From Kosmotogaceae bacterium (GTDB lineage: Bacteria > Thermotogota > Thermotogae > Petrotogales > Kosmotogaceae), in contig DLVL01000002.1 of the NCBI GenBank assembly GCA_003444085.1, forward strand, positions 1-6,188: a DNA stretch of 6,188 nucleotides, read 5' to 3'. The notes beneath the pieces are model-generated. The model had not been told where the DNA came from and did not search any database. It saw nothing but the letters and a program-made list of their open reading frames with translations. Made by a program: the position numbers and the translations under genes. Positions 1 to 6,178 of the stretch are shown here, piece after piece. How positions within the stretch are numbered: position 1 is the first letter of the stretch; each line of letters opens with the position of its first letter.

Positions 1-104
1 AACGTAAGACGTCTCCTGAAGCAATGTAGATGCTGAAAACCCTTAAGCCCTGATGATCGGATGAACATCCCTGCTTCTGGTCTTCCAGCTTCCGTTCCTT
101 GTTA

Positions 105-110
105 TATAAT
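105..110 (+). promoter_or_regulatory. Possible -10 promoter hexamer (TATAAT)
   Basis: This is a perfect sigma-70/SigA -10 consensus, TATAAT. The best -35 candidate at a 17-base spacer is CTTCCA (82-87), which matches TTGACA at only three positions, and there is no TGn extension. Transcription would start near 117, on the ribosome binding site itself, giving a leader of about 12 bases. The hexamer could therefore be a real promoter making a very short leader, or an AT-rich coincidence just before the binding site. Confidence 0.35.
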
Positions 111-116
111 GTATTT

Positions 117-122
117 GGAGGT
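117..122 (+). promoter_or_regulatory. Strong ribosome binding site that sets the binding-protein start
   Basis: GGAGGT (running on as GGAGGTGG) lies six bases before the ATG at 129. It fixes that ATG as the start in preference to the in-frame TTG at 99, which lies upstream of the site and would add ten residues that do not look like a signal peptide. Confidence 0.8.
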
Positions 123-128
123 GGTATC

Positions 129-1058
129 ATGAGGAAAATCTTGTTAGTAGCTATAGTAGGGCTGCTTCCGCTCTTTCTCTTTGCTACTTACACATTTATT
201 AATCCTGTGGGACCGACCCTCGTTCCTATAGCGAGTATGCTGGAAAATCCCGAGCTTGCCAGTGGGGAAGCAGAGTATGAGATTCATCTCTGGCGTTCAG
301 TTGATGAGGCAATATCGATGATAGTTACCGGGAGAGCAGAAATAAGCCTTCTCCCTGTTACTGTTGGTGCCCAGCTCGCTGCTTCTGGTGTAGACATACG
401 GCTCGCAGCCGTGGCGATGTGGAACGGCTTCTTCGTTGTCTCCAGGGCTGAAGAGATCAATAGCATACACGACCTTGTAAACAAGGACATCTATACACTA
501 CAAGCTCCCGGACAGACAGGAGACGCTATACTACGTGGACTTGCAGAAGGCGCTGGTTACACAATGGGAAAAGATATCAGGACAGTATATGTTGCAGGAC
601 CCGAGGCTGTCCAGCTCCTTGCAGCAGGTAGAGCAGAAGTAATAATGGTCCCGGAACCATTTGCATCTCTTGCTGTCTTTAGAGTCGATGGCGCCAGGAA
701 GCATCTACCAGTAGAAGTTATGTGGAAACAGCTTACAGGAAGCAAGATGGATATACCGACTTCAGGACTGTTTGTGTCTGCTGATCTTGATGAGAGAGTT
801 GTTGATGATTTCCTCACGCTGTATGAGAAATCGATGGAGCTTTCACTGAAGAATACTGACGAAACTGCAGCCCTTGTTTCAGAGAAGATGGGAGACTTCC
901 CGATACCTGTTCTCAAACAGGCAATCGCGAGTACCGGCTATGTCTTCAAAAGAGCACCTGTAATAAAGGAGGAAGTGACTTATTACCTGGATACACTTAG
1001 AAAACTGGATCCTGAAATAGTCGGAACTCTTGAATATGAAAACTTCTTCGCTGAATGA
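129..1058 (+). CDS. ABC importer solute-binding protein, NMT1/SsuA-like
   Basis: This 309-residue protein is probably the extracytoplasmic binding component of the importer made with the next two genes. Residues 1-22 form a signal peptide or membrane anchor: MRK, then a long hydrophobic run ending FLFAT. There is no lipobox cysteine, and in fact no cysteine in the whole protein, so it is released by signal peptidase I or stays tethered by its N-terminus. The mature part reads like the type II periplasmic-binding fold of the nitrate/sulfonate/taurine and NMT1/THI5-like family. It begins with GPTLVPIA (28-35) and has GRAEISLLPVTVGAQL (68-83), an APGQTGDAI segment (126-134) at the usual ligand-facing turn, and GRAEVIMVPEPF (167-178), whose EPF is typical of the family. 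The length is normal. The CCCFC motif of eukaryotic THI5 is absent. Substrate is not assignable; thiamine precursor, sulfonate or another small anion are all possible. The gene overlaps the permease gene by 23 bases. Confidence 0.85.
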   Translation: MRKILLVAIVGLLPLFLFATYTFINPVGPTLVPIASMLENPELASGEAEYEIHLWRSVDEAISMIVTGRAEISLLPVTVGAQLAASGVDIRLAAVAMWNGFFVVSRAEEINSIHDLVNKDIYTLQAPGQTGDAILRGLAEGAGYTMGKDIRTVYVAGPEAVQLLAAGRAEVIMVPEPFASLAVFRVDGARKHLPVEVMWKQLTGSKMDIPTSGLFVSADLDERVVDDFLTLYEKSMELSLKNTDETAALVSEKMGDFPIPVLKQAIASTGYVFKRAPVIKEEVTYYLDTLRKLDPEIVGTLEYENFFAE

Positions 1059-1791
1059 GAAAGTAATACCAACAGTCTTTTCACTTGGTATATTCGTTGC
1101 TGCATGGTACCTTGGAGCCCTGGCTATCAACAACGATATCCTTTTTCCGGGGCCTTTAACAACAATACAGAGACTCTTTGTGCTGGTGGGCCGGGGCAGG
1201 ATCTTCGGCCCTCTTGTTCAGACTGTGCTGAAAGCTCTTGCGGGACTTGGCCTTTCCCTCATTGTTGCAGTAATCCTAGGGTTCCTTATGGGTGTTTCAA
1301 AAAGTCTTTTTAAGATCTTCGCACCGATAGTTACGATAATCCAGTCAATTCCTATTGTTTCGTGGCTTGCCCTGGCGATCTTCTGGTGGGGTGTAGGCTT
1401 CAGGTCTCCCATGTACATAGTGTTCCTCACACTCTTTCCAATCCTGACAATCAACATAGCAGAGGGTGTACGCAATGTTGATTCAAAGCTGGTTGAAATG
1501 GCCAGAGTATTTCATTTTACCAGGAGCCAGGTTGTCAAAGACATCTATTTTGCATCCGCCATCCCTTTCCTGTTGTCCGCAATGAGAGTCGGCGTAGGCA
1601 TAATGTGGAAGTCTGTTGCGGTTGCAGAGTTTATGGTTGGAACCACCGGCCTTGGAAGAGGAATAGCGGACGCCAAAGCATCTGTGGATACGCAAGCTGT
1701 GTTTGCTTATACGATACTTCTTGTGCTGCTTGGCATTATCAGTGAGAAGGTCCTGGACATGCTTTCAAGAAAAATCGGGAGATTGGCATGA
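1036..1791 (+). CDS. ABC importer permease, SsuC/ThiX-like (BPD_transp_1 family)
   Basis: This 251-residue integral inner-membrane protein should form the homodimeric channel of the importer. Hydrophobic segments lie near residues 11-31, 63-87, 93-110, 111-121, 126-143, 176-195 and 220-236, matching the roughly six-helix layout of the family. The cytoplasmic EAA loop that docks on the ATPase runs from about 154 to 178 (EMARVFHF, then AIPF). Its usual glycine is replaced by His160 and the second residue is Met rather than Ala. Two starts are possible, TTG at 1030 and ATG at 1036. I chose the ATG, with a weak GGAA at 1023-1026 as binding site. The start lies inside the end of the binding-protein gene, so translation is probably coupled. 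The ATPase gene begins on its stop codon. Family assignment is firm, substrate is unknown. Confidence 0.88.
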   Translation: MKTSSLNEKVIPTVFSLGIFVAAWYLGALAINNDILFPGPLTTIQRLFVLVGRGRIFGPLVQTVLKALAGLGLSLIVAVILGFLMGVSKSLFKIFAPIVTIIQSIPIVSWLALAIFWWGVGFRSPMYIVFLTLFPILTINIAEGVRNVDSKLVEMARVFHFTRSQVVKDIYFASAIPFLLSAMRVGVGIMWKSVAVAEFMVGTTGLGRGIADAKASVDTQAVFAYTILLVLLGIISEKVLDMLSRKIGRLA

Positions 1792-2513
1792 TACAGAAGA
1801 GAGCTGCTGAAAGAAAAGACACAGCGATTGTGACCCTGAGCAGGGTAAGCAAGTCATTTGGCAGTGAACAAGTCATCTCCGATCTTTCGCTAAATATCAA
1901 TAAGGAAGAATTCGTTTCTATTCTGGGCAGTTCAGGTTGCGGCAAGACCACGCTGCTGAGAATAATCGCTGGTCTTTTGAAGCCAGATTCAGGAGAGATT
2001 AGAAGAAGATGTGAAAGGGTGGCCTTTGTTTTCCAGGATGATCGCCTGATCCCCTGGAAAAGCGTACTGGCAAACATCACCGCAGTTTCTCACGAAGAAA
2101 TCGCGACGAACTGTCTTGACAGAGTGGGACTGAAAGAAGCGCTTAACAAATACCCATCTCAACTCAGCGGAGGAATGAAGAAGAGGGTAGGGCTTGCCAG
2201 GGCACTGGCATTTGGAGGAGACCTGTTGCTCATGGATGAGCCCTTTGGTTCTCTTGACGCAGTTACCAAAGAGAAGATGATAGAACTCGTGGTAGAACTG
2301 AGAAACAAGAGCGGTTTTGGTGCATTGCTGGTCACTCACGATCCATTTGAGGCGGCAGAACTCTCAAGCAGGGTTATTGTTGTAGGCAAGGCCTTCAAGA
2401 AGGTAAAGGAGTTCGAGTTTGGACACCCTGAGAAACGGACACTCTCTGATAACATGAGCTGTGCACAAACACTTCTCGAAGAACTCAGGAGAATCTCTTC
2501 ACAGTCAGAGTGA
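1788..2513 (+). CDS. ABC importer ATP-binding protein, SsuB/TauB/ThiZ-like
   Basis: This 241-residue cytoplasmic ATPase powers the importer as a dimer bound to the permease. All nucleotide-binding motifs are present and in order: Walker A GSSGCGKT (47-54), Q-loop glutamine at 83 within FQDDRLIPW, signature LSGGM (126-130), Walker B LLLMDEP (146-152) with catalytic Glu151, D-loop SLD (155-157) and H-loop His184. The phrase QDDRLIPW is characteristic of the nitrate/sulfonate/taurine importer group. The residues after the signature are KKR rather than the common RQR or QQR. The start ATG overlaps the permease stop as ATGA, with GGGAG at 1777-1781 six bases upstream. There is no C-terminal regulatory domain and the length is ordinary. 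It should be an active ATPase. Confidence 0.92.
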   Translation: MIQKRAAERKDTAIVTLSRVSKSFGSEQVISDLSLNINKEEFVSILGSSGCGKTTLLRIIAGLLKPDSGEIRRRCERVAFVFQDDRLIPWKSVLANITAVSHEEIATNCLDRVGLKEALNKYPSQLSGGMKKRVGLARALAFGGDLLLMDEPFGSLDAVTKEKMIELVVELRNKSGFGALLVTHDPFEAAELSSRVIVVGKAFKKVKEFEFGHPEKRTLSDNMSCAQTLLEELRRISSQSE

Positions 2514-2553
2514 GTACTTGGTCCTTGTGATAAGCTTTAGTTGAGGTGATTTT

Positions 2554-3093
2554 ATGAACGCAAGAGAAGACCTTGTTGTCGACCTTTCCACCTTTGAAGG
2601 AACAAAGACGTTGGCTCTTACCATCGAAAGACCATTTCCTCATGAAGTCGATAACACAGCTCCCATTGAAATTGCCATCACCATAATGAAGGCGGCCGCC
2701 TCGGTTGTAGTTCAAGGAAACGTGAAAACAAAGATCAAAACAGAATGTGACAGGTGTTTGGCAGAGCTAGAGATTCCTGTTAATGGCAGTGTGGAAGCAA
2801 CATATCTTTCTGAGAACGACAAGGATATTGTTCAGTCTGAAGGACATATTGAGAGTTTGGAGAATCTCTTTCTTCTGACCGGAGATTTGCTCGACTTGTC
2901 AGATAGAGTACTTGAGGCTATAATTGTTGAGGTTCCTCAGAAGGTCCTCTGTGAAGAAAGCTGCAGAGGCCTGTGTCCGTGTTGTGGTATAAACCTGAAC
3001 GATGATCCAGACCACGAGTGCAGCAAGCGCGAAGAAACTCTTGATAAGTGGCATCAGAAACTAAACGACTTGAAAAAGAGCGTTAGCAGTTAA
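2554..3093 (+). CDS. DUF177/YceD-family protein, 23S rRNA accumulation factor-like
   Basis: This 179-residue cytoplasmic protein belongs to the DUF177 (YceD) family. Members in E. coli and plant chloroplasts have been linked to 23S rRNA accumulation and large-subunit biogenesis, though the molecular role is not settled. The family signature is a CxxC at Cys65/Cys68 (TECDRCLAE) in a beta-rich middle part. Near the end is a second cysteine cluster, Cys133, Cys137, Cys141 and Cys144 (CEESCRGLCPCCG), with additional Cys143 and Cys156, which probably binds zinc. This C-terminal cluster is typical of Gram-positive and related forms and is not seen in the E. coli protein. GAGGTG at 2543-2548 lies five bases before the ATG, a good binding site. 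Position directly before rpmF is the classic arrangement and strongly supports the call. Confidence 0.88.
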   Translation: MNAREDLVVDLSTFEGTKTLALTIERPFPHEVDNTAPIEIAITIMKAAASVVVQGNVKTKIKTECDRCLAELEIPVNGSVEATYLSENDKDIVQSEGHIESLENLFLLTGDLLDLSDRVLEAIIVEVPQKVLCEESCRGLCPCCGINLNDDPDHECSKREETLDKWHQKLNDLKKSVSS

Positions 3094-3103
3094 TCGATAA
3101 CCT

Positions 3104-3109
3104 GGAGGG
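3104..3109 (+). promoter_or_regulatory. Ribosome binding site supporting the GTG start of rpmF
   Basis: GGAGGG lies six bases before the GTG at 3116. It decides the non-ATG start of the bL32 gene, which otherwise would have no suitable initiation codon before its conserved N-terminal PKQK motif. Confidence 0.8.
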
Positions 3110-3115
3110 ATACAA

Positions 3116-3298
3116 GTGCCTGAACCGAAACAAAAGAGTTCGAGAATGAGAACACACTACAGAAGGGCTAAGACCTACAGAGCCGACAAGGTAGCTGTGG
3201 TGAACTGCAAGAATTGTGGAGAGCCCAAGCGACCGCACAGAGTCTGTCTCCACTGCGGTTATTACGGAGACAAGCAAATTCTGGAGATTGGCGAATAG
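3116..3298 (+). CDS. rpmF: 50S ribosomal protein L32 (bL32)
   Basis: This 60-residue basic protein is a component of the large ribosomal subunit. The N-terminus PEPKQKSSRMRTHYRRA matches the conserved PK(R/Q)K-S-R-R start of the bL32 family. Two CxxC pairs, Cys31/Cys34 and Cys44/Cys47, form the zinc ribbon, so this is the zinc-binding (C+) form. The phrase PHRVCLHCGYY is family-typical, as is the full length of about 60. It starts with GTG, chosen because of the strong upstream GGAGGG. The gap to the DUF177 gene is 22 bases, and plsX begins one base after the stop, so the three are surely cotranscribed. Neighbours and motifs agree; the call is secure. Confidence 0.97.
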   Translation: MPEPKQKSSRMRTHYRRAKTYRADKVAVVNCKNCGEPKRPHRVCLHCGYYGDKQILEIGE

Positions 3299-3299
3299 A

Positions 3300-4304
3300 G
3301 TGAGTTCAGTCCGCATTGCTCTTGATGTTCACGGAGGGGACAAAGCTCCCGAAGTGAACATTGCAGGCGCCTCGATGGCTCTGAAGCAATTGCCGGATGA
3401 CTTGTTCATAGAATTCGTCGGGAAGAAAGACCTAATTAGCAAACTGACGGCTTCCCATGATCTTCCTTCTTCAAGAGTCTCGATTGTTGAGGCTCCTGGA
3501 TCTTTCGGAATGTCCGAGAAGCCTTCAACTATTCTGCGTAAAAAGGATACTTCCCTTTACAGAGCAGCTGAACGCGTGAAAGAGAAAGAGGCAGATGCTC
3601 TGGTTTCTGCTGGAAATACAGGAGCCGTTCTGGCAGTGGCGCTATTTGTTGTAGGAAGACTTCGTGGTGTCGAAAGAGGAGCAATCGCCGTGCCAGTAAC
3701 TTCCAAGAATGGATTCACAGTTCTTCTCGACTGTGGCGCCAATGCTGAAGTGAGGCCCGAACATCTTCGCGATTTTGCCAAAATGGGCTATGAGTATGCA
3801 AAGATTCTGGGCCGCTCCAATCCAAGCATAGGTCTTCTCAGTGTTGGTGAAGAAAAAGAGAAGGGCACTGCACTAACAAAGGAAGCGAGTGCTCTGATAG
3901 CCGAGGCCCTCGGATCTGCTTTTGTCGGAAATGTTGAAGGCAGAGATGTTGTCTACGGTGATGTTGATGTAATTGTTTCTGGAGGCTTCGAGGGAAATAT
4001 CGCTCTGAAATCTATCGAAGGTGTGGCCAAGCTTGTGGGTGATCTGCTGAGAAAGAGCATAAAGGAAGCTGGAGTTTTCGGACTGTTAGGCGGGTTGCTT
4101 CTCAAAGGTGCCTTTTCCAGATTGAAGAAGACTTTGAATCCCAGCGAGTATGGCGGTGCTTTCGTCCTTGGTGTTAAAGGAGTTGTTACCAAGGCACACG
4201 GCAGCTCCGATGAACTGGCGATCATGAATGCTATCAGGGTGGCTTACGAAGGAGTGAAAGGCGGTTTGATTGATAACCTGGAAGGAAGGTTTTCAAAGGC
4301 TTAG
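3300..4304 (+). CDS. plsX: Phosphate acyltransferase PlsX
   Basis: PlsX converts acyl-ACP and phosphate to acyl-phosphate, the donor for PlsY in the first step of phospholipid synthesis; it is a peripheral membrane enzyme. Starting at GTG 3300 gives 334 residues, the usual family size, beginning VSSVRIALDVHGGDKAPE, equivalent to the standard IA(L/V)DAMGGDxAPE start. Other family blocks are SAGNTGAVLA (103-112), VLLDCGANAEVRPEHL (141-156), GEEKEKGT (183-190), VGNVEGRD (209-216) and NPSEYGGAFVLGVKGVVTKAHG (about 280-301). An upstream in-frame ATG at 3216 was not chosen because it would overlap rpmF by 83 bases and add 28 residues without homology. The GTG sits one base after the rpmF stop with only a distant GGAG (3283-3286), so coupled re-initiation is likely. 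The usual CDGF block reads SGGF (227-230), lacking the normal aspartate. Confidence 0.95.
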   Translation: MSSVRIALDVHGGDKAPEVNIAGASMALKQLPDDLFIEFVGKKDLISKLTASHDLPSSRVSIVEAPGSFGMSEKPSTILRKKDTSLYRAAERVKEKEADALVSAGNTGAVLAVALFVVGRLRGVERGAIAVPVTSKNGFTVLLDCGANAEVRPEHLRDFAKMGYEYAKILGRSNPSIGLLSVGEEKEKGTALTKEASALIAEALGSAFVGNVEGRDVVYGDVDVIVSGGFEGNIALKSIEGVAKLVGDLLRKSIKEAGVFGLLGGLLLKGAFSRLKKTLNPSEYGGAFVLGVKGVVTKAHGSSDELAIMNAIRVAYEGVKGGLIDNLEGRFSKA

Positions 4305-4307
4305 CGC

Positions 4308-6131
4308 ATGTGTGGCATAATAGGATTCGCAGGGAAAAGCACCAGGCTTTCTACACTGCTTGATAGTCTCAGAAAACTTGAATATAGAGGTTCAGACTCT
4401 GCAGGTGTTGCTTACATCAACTCTTCTAATCAACTTATTTCAGCAAAGACTGTTGGAACGACTGAAAAACTCATGGATTTACTCCCTGATAAGGCTGATG
4501 CAGGTGTTACAGCAGCTATCGGTCACTCACGCTGGGCAACACATGGAGAGCCCAGCAAGAAGAACGCCCATCCGCATCTCGATTGCTCTCGCAACCTTGC
4601 TGTTGTACACAATGGAATAATCGAAAACTTCGAAGATCTCAGGGATAGACTGCTCAAGCGGTCGCATGTCTTCTTGTCTTCAACAGACTCGGAGGTCATC
4701 GCTCACCTTATCGAAGAGTCTTACAATGGAGACCTAATAGACGCCGTAAAACGGGCTTCGGGAGAACTGGAAGGTGCCTATGCGATTGCTGCGGTACACA
4801 AAGACCATCCAGGAGTCGTCGTTGTTGCCAGGAAAGGAAGCCCTCTTGTTATTGCCCACGACGGTTCAAGAGGTCTGGCGTCTTCTGATGTCACACCGAT
4901 CATAAGTTATACCAGAGAAGTGATCTATCTTGAAGATGGAGACATTGCATGCCTGAATGCAGAGGGAATAAGTATACTTACCACTTCAGGAGAGCCTGTA
5001 GATCGTCCTGTCTCTCATATTGACTGGGATGAACAGGCTGCAGAGAAGTCGGGTTATGACCACTTCATGCTAAAAGAGATTTTTGAGCAACCTCAGGCAC
5101 TCAGAAACACTATTGCAGGGAGAATTAGAGACTCGAAGATCGTGCTTGCAGAACTGTCGAGTATTGAGCAACATATACAGAAGGCAGAAAGTGTAAAGAT
5201 TGTGGCATGTGGCACAAGTTATCATGCGGGTCTTGTCTTCAAGAGGTTTCTCGAAGAGAATGCAGGTGTGAGTGCAGAAATCGATGTAGCTTCAGAATTC
5301 AGATACAGGAAGAATGTTTGCGATGCCAATAGTGTAATTGTAGCGATTTCCCAATCAGGAGAGACTGCAGATACACTCGAATTTCTCAGGAAGAATAGAA
5401 AGAATTGTTCTGCTTCAATTGCTGTTACTAACACAGTCGGCTCAACCATAACAAGGGAAGTCGACACATCTCTGTTTCTTAATGCAGGGCCAGAAATCGG
5501 AGTGGCTGCGACGAAGACTTATACTGCGCAGCTTCTTCTTCTCTATATGTTGGCAATCAGAATCGCCCAGACGAGGGGTTTGTCAGAAGAGAAGGCAAAA
5601 GACCATGCAAGAACTCTCTCTGGGATCCCAGCTATTGTTGAAAAAGCGTTGGTTTCTGCAGACAGAGAGACACGCATAATAGCTGAATTATTCAGGAACA
5701 CAAGAGACTTTCTTTTTATAGGAAGGGGTTATAGTTATCCGACAGCACTTGAAGGAGCCTTGAAGTTGAAGGAGATCAGCTATGTAAATGCTTCAGCAGT
5801 GCAGGCCGGAGAACTCAAGCATGGACACATAGCTCTTCTTGATGAGAGTTTTCCTGTTTTTGCAGTTGCTCCTTCCGATTTCACAAAGGTCAAAATGGCT
5901 TCAAACATCATGGAAGTGAAATCAAGATGTGCTCCGGTTGTCTTGCTTACAGATGACAACGCAAGTTTCGAAGATCAATTATCTGTGATAAAGGCTCCAT
6001 TTGTTTCGGAGTGGTTGTACCCTATTATTGCGGCACCATATCTGCAGCTCTTTGCCTACCATATGGCCGTGCTCAGGGAGCTTGATCCAGATAGACCCAG
6101 AAATCTCGCAAAAAGCGTCACGGTTGAATGA
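4308..6131 (+). CDS. glmS: Glutamine--fructose-6-phosphate aminotransferase (isomerizing), GlmS
   Basis: GlmS makes glucosamine-6-phosphate from fructose-6-phosphate and glutamine in the cytoplasm, the first step toward UDP-GlcNAc and peptidoglycan. The 607-residue length is normal. The N-terminal class II glutaminase domain starts MCGIIGFAG with nucleophile Cys2 and contains HSRWATHG (73-80), the oxyanion HNG (101-103) and TDSEVI (126-131). Two sugar-isomerase (SIS) domains follow: CGTSYHAG (301-308), SQSGETADT (348-356) and GPEIGVAATKTYTAQ (394-408) in the first, then GRGYSYPTALEGALKLKEISY (472-492) in the second. Glu489, His505 and Lys602 correspond to the catalytic isomerase residues, and the LAKSVTVE tail is canonical. 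Two positions differ from common forms: YRGSDSAG has Ser29 where Tyr is usual, and KHGHIAL has His507 where Pro is usual. The start lies three bases after plsX, with AAAGG at 4295-4299 as binding site. Confidence 0.96.
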   Translation: MCGIIGFAGKSTRLSTLLDSLRKLEYRGSDSAGVAYINSSNQLISAKTVGTTEKLMDLLPDKADAGVTAAIGHSRWATHGEPSKKNAHPHLDCSRNLAVVHNGIIENFEDLRDRLLKRSHVFLSSTDSEVIAHLIEESYNGDLIDAVKRASGELEGAYAIAAVHKDHPGVVVVARKGSPLVIAHDGSRGLASSDVTPIISYTREVIYLEDGDIACLNAEGISILTTSGEPVDRPVSHIDWDEQAAEKSGYDHFMLKEIFEQPQALRNTIAGRIRDSKIVLAELSSIEQHIQKAESVKIVACGTSYHAGLVFKRFLEENAGVSAEIDVASEFRYRKNVCDANSVIVAISQSGETADTLEFLRKNRKNCSASIAVTNTVGSTITREVDTSLFLNAGPEIGVAATKTYTAQLLLLYMLAIRIAQTRGLSEEKAKDHARTLSGIPAIVEKALVSADRETRIIAELFRNTRDFLFIGRGYSYPTALEGALKLKEISYVNASAVQAGELKHGHIALLDESFPVFAVAPSDFTKVKMASNIMEVKSRCAPVVLLTDDNASFEDQLSVIKAPFVSEWLYPIIAAPYLQLFAYHMAVLRELDPDRPRNLAKSVTVE

Positions 6132-6178
6132 AAGAGCCGCAAGATCAGCGCGAAAACAACGTCTACACAGTACTGTAG
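6128..6178 (+). CDS. Possible 16-codon ORF coupled to the glmS stop
   Basis: An ATG at 6128 overlaps the glmS stop as ATGA, the arrangement used for coupled genes elsewhere in this window. The frame encodes 16 residues (MKEPQDQRENNVYTVL) and ends at TAG 6176-6178. No ribosome binding site is visible before it. It could be a real tiny peptide, the start of a gene broken by the TAG, or chance. A competing frame starts at TTG 6124 and stays open to the window edge. I recognise neither product. Confidence 0.15.
   Translation: MKEPQDQRENNVYTVL

Larger units (their letters stand above)
1..128 (+). other. Leader region upstream of ABC importer operon, with hairpins and a TPP-riboswitch-like stretch
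   Basis: No convincing gene lies here: the three plus frames stop at about 5-7, 27-29 and 34-36. Two short perfect stems can be read: GGAT/ATCC around a GAAC loop (59-70) and CTGG/CCAG around a TCTT loop (77-88). The stretch at 32-54 (GCTGAAAACCCTT, then CCCTGAT) resembles the TPP riboswitch core order GCUGAGA, ACCCUU, CCUGAU, and a GG..CC hairpin follows it as in that fold. Other conserved parts are missing: there is no upstream GGGG partner for ACCC, no UAAU loop and no GCGUAGGGA. It may be a degenerate or divergent riboswitch, a remnant, or chance. CTTCC at 89-93 could pair with the ribosome binding site at 117-121, which would give a simple sequestration mechanism. That pairing is inference only. 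Confidence 0.3.

Noticed and set aside
99..128. TTG at 99 as the binding-protein start
   Set aside because: It lies before the GGAGGT site that serves ATG 129 and would put non-hydrophobic residues ahead of a normal signal sequence.
1..130. A minus-strand frame open from an ATG at 130 to the window edge (43 codons)
   Set aside because: It has no ribosome binding site, covers the importer leader and ribosome binding site, and its translation is not recognisable. The frame is also open upstream of the ATG to about 187, which suggests chance.
2498..2534. A promoter for the DUF177 operon, using TTCACA (2498-2503) and GATAAG (2529-2534)
   Set aside because: The 25-base spacer is too long for a sigma-70 promoter and the -10 matches at only four positions.
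3094..3110. A short repeat, GATAACCTGGA, before rpmF that also occurs near the end of plsX (about 4271-4281)
   Set aside because: The shared run is only 11 bases, one copy is intergenic and the other is in coding sequence, and they have no common setting, so chance plus the binding-site purine bias explains it.
3216..3299. An extended N-terminus for PlsX from the ATG at 3216
   Set aside because: The added 28 residues are rpmF read in another frame, with no PlsX-like content; the family start motif begins just after the GTG at 3300.
4290..4310. A glmS ribozyme or other leader controlling glmS
   Set aside because: Only three bases lie between plsX and glmS, so there is no room for a leader RNA; the upstream sequence is plsX coding sequence.
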